Shown in pieces: positions 60,101 through 64,000 of a stretch of DNA of 64,000 nucleotides (the stretch's first letter is position 1; each line of letters opens with the position of its first letter). Source of the stretch: Sporomusa malonica (GTDB lineage: Bacteria > Bacillota > Negativicutes > Sporomusales > Sporomusaceae); NCBI RefSeq assembly GCF_041428715.1, contig NZ_CP155572.1; one strand, 5' to 3'. The translations under genes were made by a program, and so were the position numbers. Below the pieces are notes generated by a model. That model had not been told where the DNA came from and made no database searches. It worked only from the letters and a program-made list of their open reading frames with translations.

Positions 60101-63100
60101 TTAAACGGTTAGTGTGGGAGTACAAGAAGTTTTACTGCCTATCCTAAACCAAGTGACATACATGGTAGGTAGTACGAGTAATGTCAGAATCGTTGCGATC
60201 AGTAAACCACCGGCAATCGCGATCGCCATTGGTCCCCAGAAGATACTAGAGAATAATGGAATCATACCAAGAATGGCTGCGACGGCAGTCAGCATGATTG
60301 GCCTGAATCTAAGTATTGTCGCGTTAATCACAGCATCCCACGGCGATTCTCCCTGCAGAATTTGCTGCTCAATTTGGTCAATTAAAATAACTGAATTACG
60401 GATGATGATGCCTGCTAGAGCCAATATCCCTAATACTGCCACAAAACCCACTGGCTGCTGGGTGATCAGCAGGGAAAGACTGACGCCGATGACTCCCAGT
60501 GGTGCTGTTAATAAGGTGAGGATCATGCGTGATACACTCTGAAGCTGGATCATGAGTAAGATCATCATAATCAGCATGACTACCGGCACCAGCTTAAGTA
60601 GAGAACCCACCGAACGGAAACTGTCTTCAAGCGGGCCGTCGACAGATATCGCATAACCTGGAGGCAGACTATTACGTAACTCCAGTAATTTGTCGTAAAC
60701 CTGCCGGGTGGCGTCGTTACCAGTAATTTCAGGCTTTACCTCGGCCTGAACAGTAATGGTCGGTTTTAGATTGCGGCGCCAGATTAACCCATCTTCCGCC
60801 TCGTAACGAATTTGGGCAATTTGATCTAAGGGGATGTACTTGCCGTTACCGGTATGGATATTCAGGTCTTTGATACTGGACAAATCCTGCCGGCTCTTGG
60901 CATCAATACGGAAAAGCATACTGATTTTTTGGTCTTTCTCGCGAAATTCACCTACAGGAATACCAGATACCTGACTTTGTAGACTATTGGCTAACTGCAG
61001 GCTGTCAACCCCTAACATCCGGGCTCTTTCCTGGTCAACTTGCAGGTGCATTACTTTGCTTTTTTCATTCCAGTTCAGATTAACATCACGTAATCCAGGG
61101 GTGTCTGCCATGGCGGACCGAACTTTTTCGGCAATTTCCCGTACCTTTGCATGCTCATAGCCGGTGACACGGAGCATTACCGGATATGGCTGCGGCGGGC
61201 CTGTCTGGATTGTTTTCATATGTACGAGGACATTTTCGAACTGTTGGGAAATCAACGTATCTAACTTTTGCTGAAGCGCAATTCGCGCTGTCGTATCCTT
61301 GGTAACAATGACAAACTGGGCATAGTTTTTTGTGGGTAAAACAGGCTCGATTGTTAATACGAAACGAGGCCCACCTTGCCCAATGTAGTAGGTATAGTTT
61401 ACGATATTGGGGTCATCATTAAGGGCGGCTGCTAATTTTGCTGCCTCCTGTTCAACAGCCTGAAAGGAGGCTCCTTCCGGCAATGTCATTTCTACGATAA
61501 GTTCCGGGCGGGTGGAGGGCGGAAAAAAATCTTGCCGAATCAAAGTGAATAAAAACAGTGAGCCGATAAAACAGGCCAGCGTTAATCCCAGCACTATTTT
61601 GCGATGAGTAAGACACCAGCTCAATAGTTGCCTAAATAAGCGATAGAAAGTCGTGTCATAAGCAGAATGACCACGCCCTCCTGCCGCTGCATTGACAAGT
61701 TTGTATCCCAATAAAGGTGTTACAATGACTGCAACAACCCAGGATATCAGTAGCGCAATGGTTACGACGGTAAAAATACTGTTGGTATACTCGGAAGCAA
61801 TACTTTTTGAGAAACCCACAGGAATAAATCCGGCACAGGTAATCAAGGTGCCTGTCAGCATGGGAAAGGCGGTAGCCGCATAGGCATAACAGGCTGCATC
61901 AAACCGGTTCCAGCCTTGCTCCAACTTTACAATAATCATTTCTACCGCAATGATAGCATCATCAACCAATAAACCCAGGGAGATAATCAATGCCCCCAAG
62001 GAAACCTTGTGTAAATCCACACCTGCCAATTTCATACCTGTGAATATTCCGGCGATTACGAGCGGAATACAAAGTGCTACGACAATACCCGAACGAAAAC
62101 CAAGGCTCAGAAAGCTGATAGCCAGAACGATAAGGATTGCCAGACCCAAGGTTTCTGTAAACTGGCCCACAGAATCTGATACTACCTGTGGTTGATCTAA
62201 TACCTGGTTAATTTCCAGACCCAGCGGCAATTCCTGGCGTATTTCCTTTACTGCCTGATGTAGGTTTTTCCCGAGGTTAAGAATATTGCCCCCTTTTTCC
62301 ATGGACAATGCTATGCCGATTGCCGGTTGGCCATTATAAAACATCTGGGGTTCACGGGGTTCGGCATAGCCTCGTTCAATCCTGGCAATATCGCCTAAGC
62401 GGAAAGTTCGTCCGTTAGCGCGAATGGGTAGAGAACGAATGCTTTCAATATCTGCAAAAATACCAGTAACACGCAGATAAATATTGTCAGACGCTGTTTC
62501 TGCCATTCCTGAGGGACTTATTGCATTCTGGGCTTTAATTGTATTAATAATAAAAACAGGGTCTATGGCCAACTGGGCCAGCTTGGTATTTTCCATCTCG
62601 ATATAAATTTTTTCCGGCTGAACGCCTATCAGATCCACTTTCTTGATATTTTCTACACCTAACAGGATTCTGCGTATGCGCTCGGCTGTTTTTCTCAACT
62701 CTTCATAGCTGTAGCCATCGCCAGTTACTGCATAGATATTGCCAAATACATCGTCAAACCGGTCATTAAAATAAAATCCGGCAACGCCCTCAGGCAAGGT
62801 TTGCTTGAGGTCATTGACCATATTGCGTACCTCTAACCAGGTCTGACGAACATCCTTTTCCGGTGTGGATTCTTGTAAATATACATAGATAATGGCTTCG
62901 CCTGCTTTTGAATAACTTTTCAGATAATATAGGTTCGGCGTATCTTGCAATTTTTTCTCAATTTTATCAGTAACCTGCTCTTCTACCTGACGGGCGTTAG
63001 CTCCTGGCCAGGATACACCGACAATCATTTGACGAATGACAAAGTCAGGATCTTCCATCCTACCAAGGGATTGATAAGAGATAGCGCCCATAACAAAAGT

Positions 63101-63169
63101 CAAAAACATAAAGAAATAGACGAGTTGCTTATGAGTAAGGGCCCACTCAGTCAAGTTAAAGTTTTTCAT
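60101..63169 (-). CDS. RND-type multidrug efflux permease
   Basis: 1022 residues, AcrB/HAE1-like architecture with two sets of six TM helices and two large periplasmic loops. The proton-relay motif in TM4 reads GLLVDDAIIAVEM. The N-terminus FNLTEWALTHKQLVYFF and MEDPDFVIRQM resemble the MdtB/YegN-like branch without AcrB-specific drug-pocket landmarks. ATG 63169 overlaps the adaptor stop by four bases. No outer membrane channel gene is visible. Such pumps imply an outer membrane. Confidence 0.93.
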   Translation of the reverse strand: MKNFNLTEWALTHKQLVYFFMFLTFVMGAISYQSLGRMEDPDFVIRQMIVGVSWPGANARQVEEQVTDKIEKKLQDTPNLYYLKSYSKAGEAIIYVYLQESTPEKDVRQTWLEVRNMVNDLKQTLPEGVAGFYFNDRFDDVFGNIYAVTGDGYSYEELRKTAERIRRILLGVENIKKVDLIGVQPEKIYIEMENTKLAQLAIDPVFIINTIKAQNAISPSGMAETASDNIYLRVTGIFADIESIRSLPIRANGRTFRLGDIARIERGYAEPREPQMFYNGQPAIGIALSMEKGGNILNLGKNLHQAVKEIRQELPLGLEINQVLDQPQVVSDSVGQFTETLGLAILIVLAISFLSLGFRSGIVVALCIPLVIAGIFTGMKLAGVDLHKVSLGALIISLGLLVDDAIIAVEMIIVKLEQGWNRFDAACYAYAATAFPMLTGTLITCAGFIPVGFSKSIASEYTNSIFTVVTIALLISWVVAVIVTPLLGYKLVNAAAGGRGHSAYDTTFYRLFRQLLSWCLTHRKIVLGLTLACFIGSLFLFTLIRQDFFPPSTRPELIVEMTLPEGASFQAVEQEAAKLAAALNDDPNIVNYTYYIGQGGPRFVLTIEPVLPTKNYAQFVIVTKDTTARIALQQKLDTLISQQFENVLVHMKTIQTGPPQPYPVMLRVTGYEHAKVREIAEKVRSAMADTPGLRDVNLNWNEKSKVMHLQVDQERARMLGVDSLQLANSLQSQVSGIPVGEFREKDQKISMLFRIDAKSRQDLSSIKDLNIHTGNGKYIPLDQIAQIRYEAEDGLIWRRNLKPTITVQAEVKPEITGNDATRQVYDKLLELRNSLPPGYAISVDGPLEDSFRSVGSLLKLVPVVMLIMMILLMIQLQSVSRMILTLLTAPLGVIGVSLSLLITQQPVGFVAVLGILALAGIIIRNSVILIDQIEQQILQGESPWDAVINATILRFRPIMLTAVAAILGMIPLFSSIFWGPMAIAIAGGLLIATILTLLVLPTMYVTWFRIGSKTSCTPTLTV

Positions 63170-64000
63170 AGCGTGGCACCGCTTGTCCGGACTTTTTGTC
63201 CTTCCCTCAATTTATGAACCCCTGCTGTTACAATCACATCGTCAGCTGCCAGCCCTTCCATTACATGGACTGAGGTATTGCCAAAGGTGCTGATTTGAAC
63301 CGGGCGCAGAGATAAAATGCCGTCTTGCACAACCCAAACCATAGGGGTATCGCCGGTCTGATAGATAGCGGATAATGGAACGTCAACCCCGGTTTTTTGT
63401 GGTTCAGTACCTGCTACTCTTGCTGTGGCTGTCATCCCTAACTTTATTTCCGCAGGCGGGTTTGCTAGTTGGATGCGCACTTTGTAGGTGCGGGAAACGG
63501 CGTCTGCCATTGGTGCTATTTCTCGTACCTTGCCATTAAGCTTAACCTGAGGAAGCGCCCAAAATTCAACCTGAACTTGCTGAACTTTGCGCAATTCCTC
63601 AAGACGATTCTCGGGAATACTAATTTCTATTTCCCGTTCACCATCCTGCACGACGGTAACGATGTTTTGACCGGCACTTACTATCTGACCGACTTCGGCT
63701 TCAATACTGGCAACAATTCCCGGGCTGTCAGACTGTAAATTGCTGTAGCCTAGCTGATTTACGGTTTGCCTATGCTGTGCTTCAGCTTGCCGTACTAAGG
63801 CATTAGCTGTATCATATGCCGTATCATAGCGATCATATTCTGCTTTACTAATGGCCTGCTGTTCATAGAGCTGCCGATAACGCTGTTGATTGTTATTAGC
63901 CAGTTTCGCTTGCGACTGGGCTGCAAAAACCTGGGCTCCACTACTTGTAACATTTTGCTGAATATCTTTACTATCTATCTGCATCAGCACATCCCCTGGT
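63166..64000 (-). CDS. RND efflux periplasmic adaptor, C-terminal part, cut by window edge
   Basis: The frame is open to the right edge, so the true start lies beyond 64000. The visible 277 residues begin PGDVLMQIDSKD, the end of the first lipoyl half. An alpha-helical hairpin follows (QSQAKLANNNQQRYRQLYEQ region), then the second lipoyl half (GIVASIEAEVGQIVSAGQ), the beta-barrel (KVRIQLANPPAEIKLGM) and the membrane-proximal domain. It is coupled to the pump gene by an ATGA overlap. Confidence 0.92.
   Translation of the reverse strand, partial: PGDVLMQIDSKDIQQNVTSSGAQVFAAQSQAKLANNNQQRYRQLYEQQAISKAEYDRYDTAYDTANALVRQAEAQHRQTVNQLGYSNLQSDSPGIVASIEAEVGQIVSAGQNIVTVVQDGEREIEISIPENRLEELRKVQQVQVEFWALPQVKLNGKVREIAPMADAVSRTYKVRIQLANPPAEIKLGMTATARVAGTEPQKTGVDVPLSAIYQTGDTPMVWVVQDGILSLRPVQISTFGNTSVHVMEGLAADDVIVTAGVHKLREGQKVRTSGATL

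Overview
The window looks like chromosome from a diderm, low-to-moderate GC Firmicute, most plausibly a Negativicute of the Sporomusa/Pelosinus type (inference). It combines Firmicute traits (T-box leader, YtxH/YtxG-like pair, strong GGAGG ribosome sites, TTG/GTG starts) with a Gram-negative style RND efflux pump. No tRNA, rRNA, insertion sequence, CRISPR array or prophage gene was recognised.

Layout. 1-6.8 kb (minus): peptide uptake operon oppBCDF - class-A-beta-lactamase-like serine hydrolase - oppA - ldcA (runs off the left edge), read as cell-wall peptide recycling, with a divergent D-Ala-D-Ala carboxypeptidase at 7.0-7.8 kb. 7.9-23.1 kb (minus): a RiPP operon. It encodes two precursors with nearly identical NHLP leaders ending in GG and different Val/Thr-rich cores ending in ACA, two B12-binding radical SAM enzymes, a FAD oxidoreductase fused to a terpene-cyclase-like toroid domain, an unrecognised 347-residue protein, and the NHLM export set (two ABC proteins, two membrane-fusion proteins). 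This is the strongest candidate for an undescribed system.

23.7-29.7 kb (plus): ytxH/ytxG-like genes, modD-modA without modBC, ddl, and a 7TMR-DISM diguanylate cyclase. 29.9-39.4 kb (plus): a Wsp-like chemosensory operon (CheW, CheW-like, MCP, CheB, CheR-TPR, CheA-REC, Hpt-REC-REC-GGDEF, REC) that should end in c-di-GMP output. An amidohydrolase (plus) then meets an HD-GYP phosphodiesterase gene (minus). Just past the HD-GYP stop, on the same strand, lies a c-di-GMP-I riboswitch with its own terminator, pointing into the antisense strand of the amidohydrolase.

42.9-47.9 kb: rsgA with a leader peptide and GC-rich hairpin, an AIM24-family protein, two small membrane-anchored unknowns, a LysE exporter and a DUF2971 protein. 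48-54 kb (plus): serA behind a serine-type T-box with a duplicated terminator module, then glcE-glcF-glcD. 54-60 kb (plus): dapA, a PstS-like lipoprotein with a histidine kinase, asparaginase and a LysN-like aminotransferase. 60-64 kb (minus): RND pump and its adaptor, cut by the right edge. An 83-bp dispersed element occurs at 24.0 and 57.5 kb.
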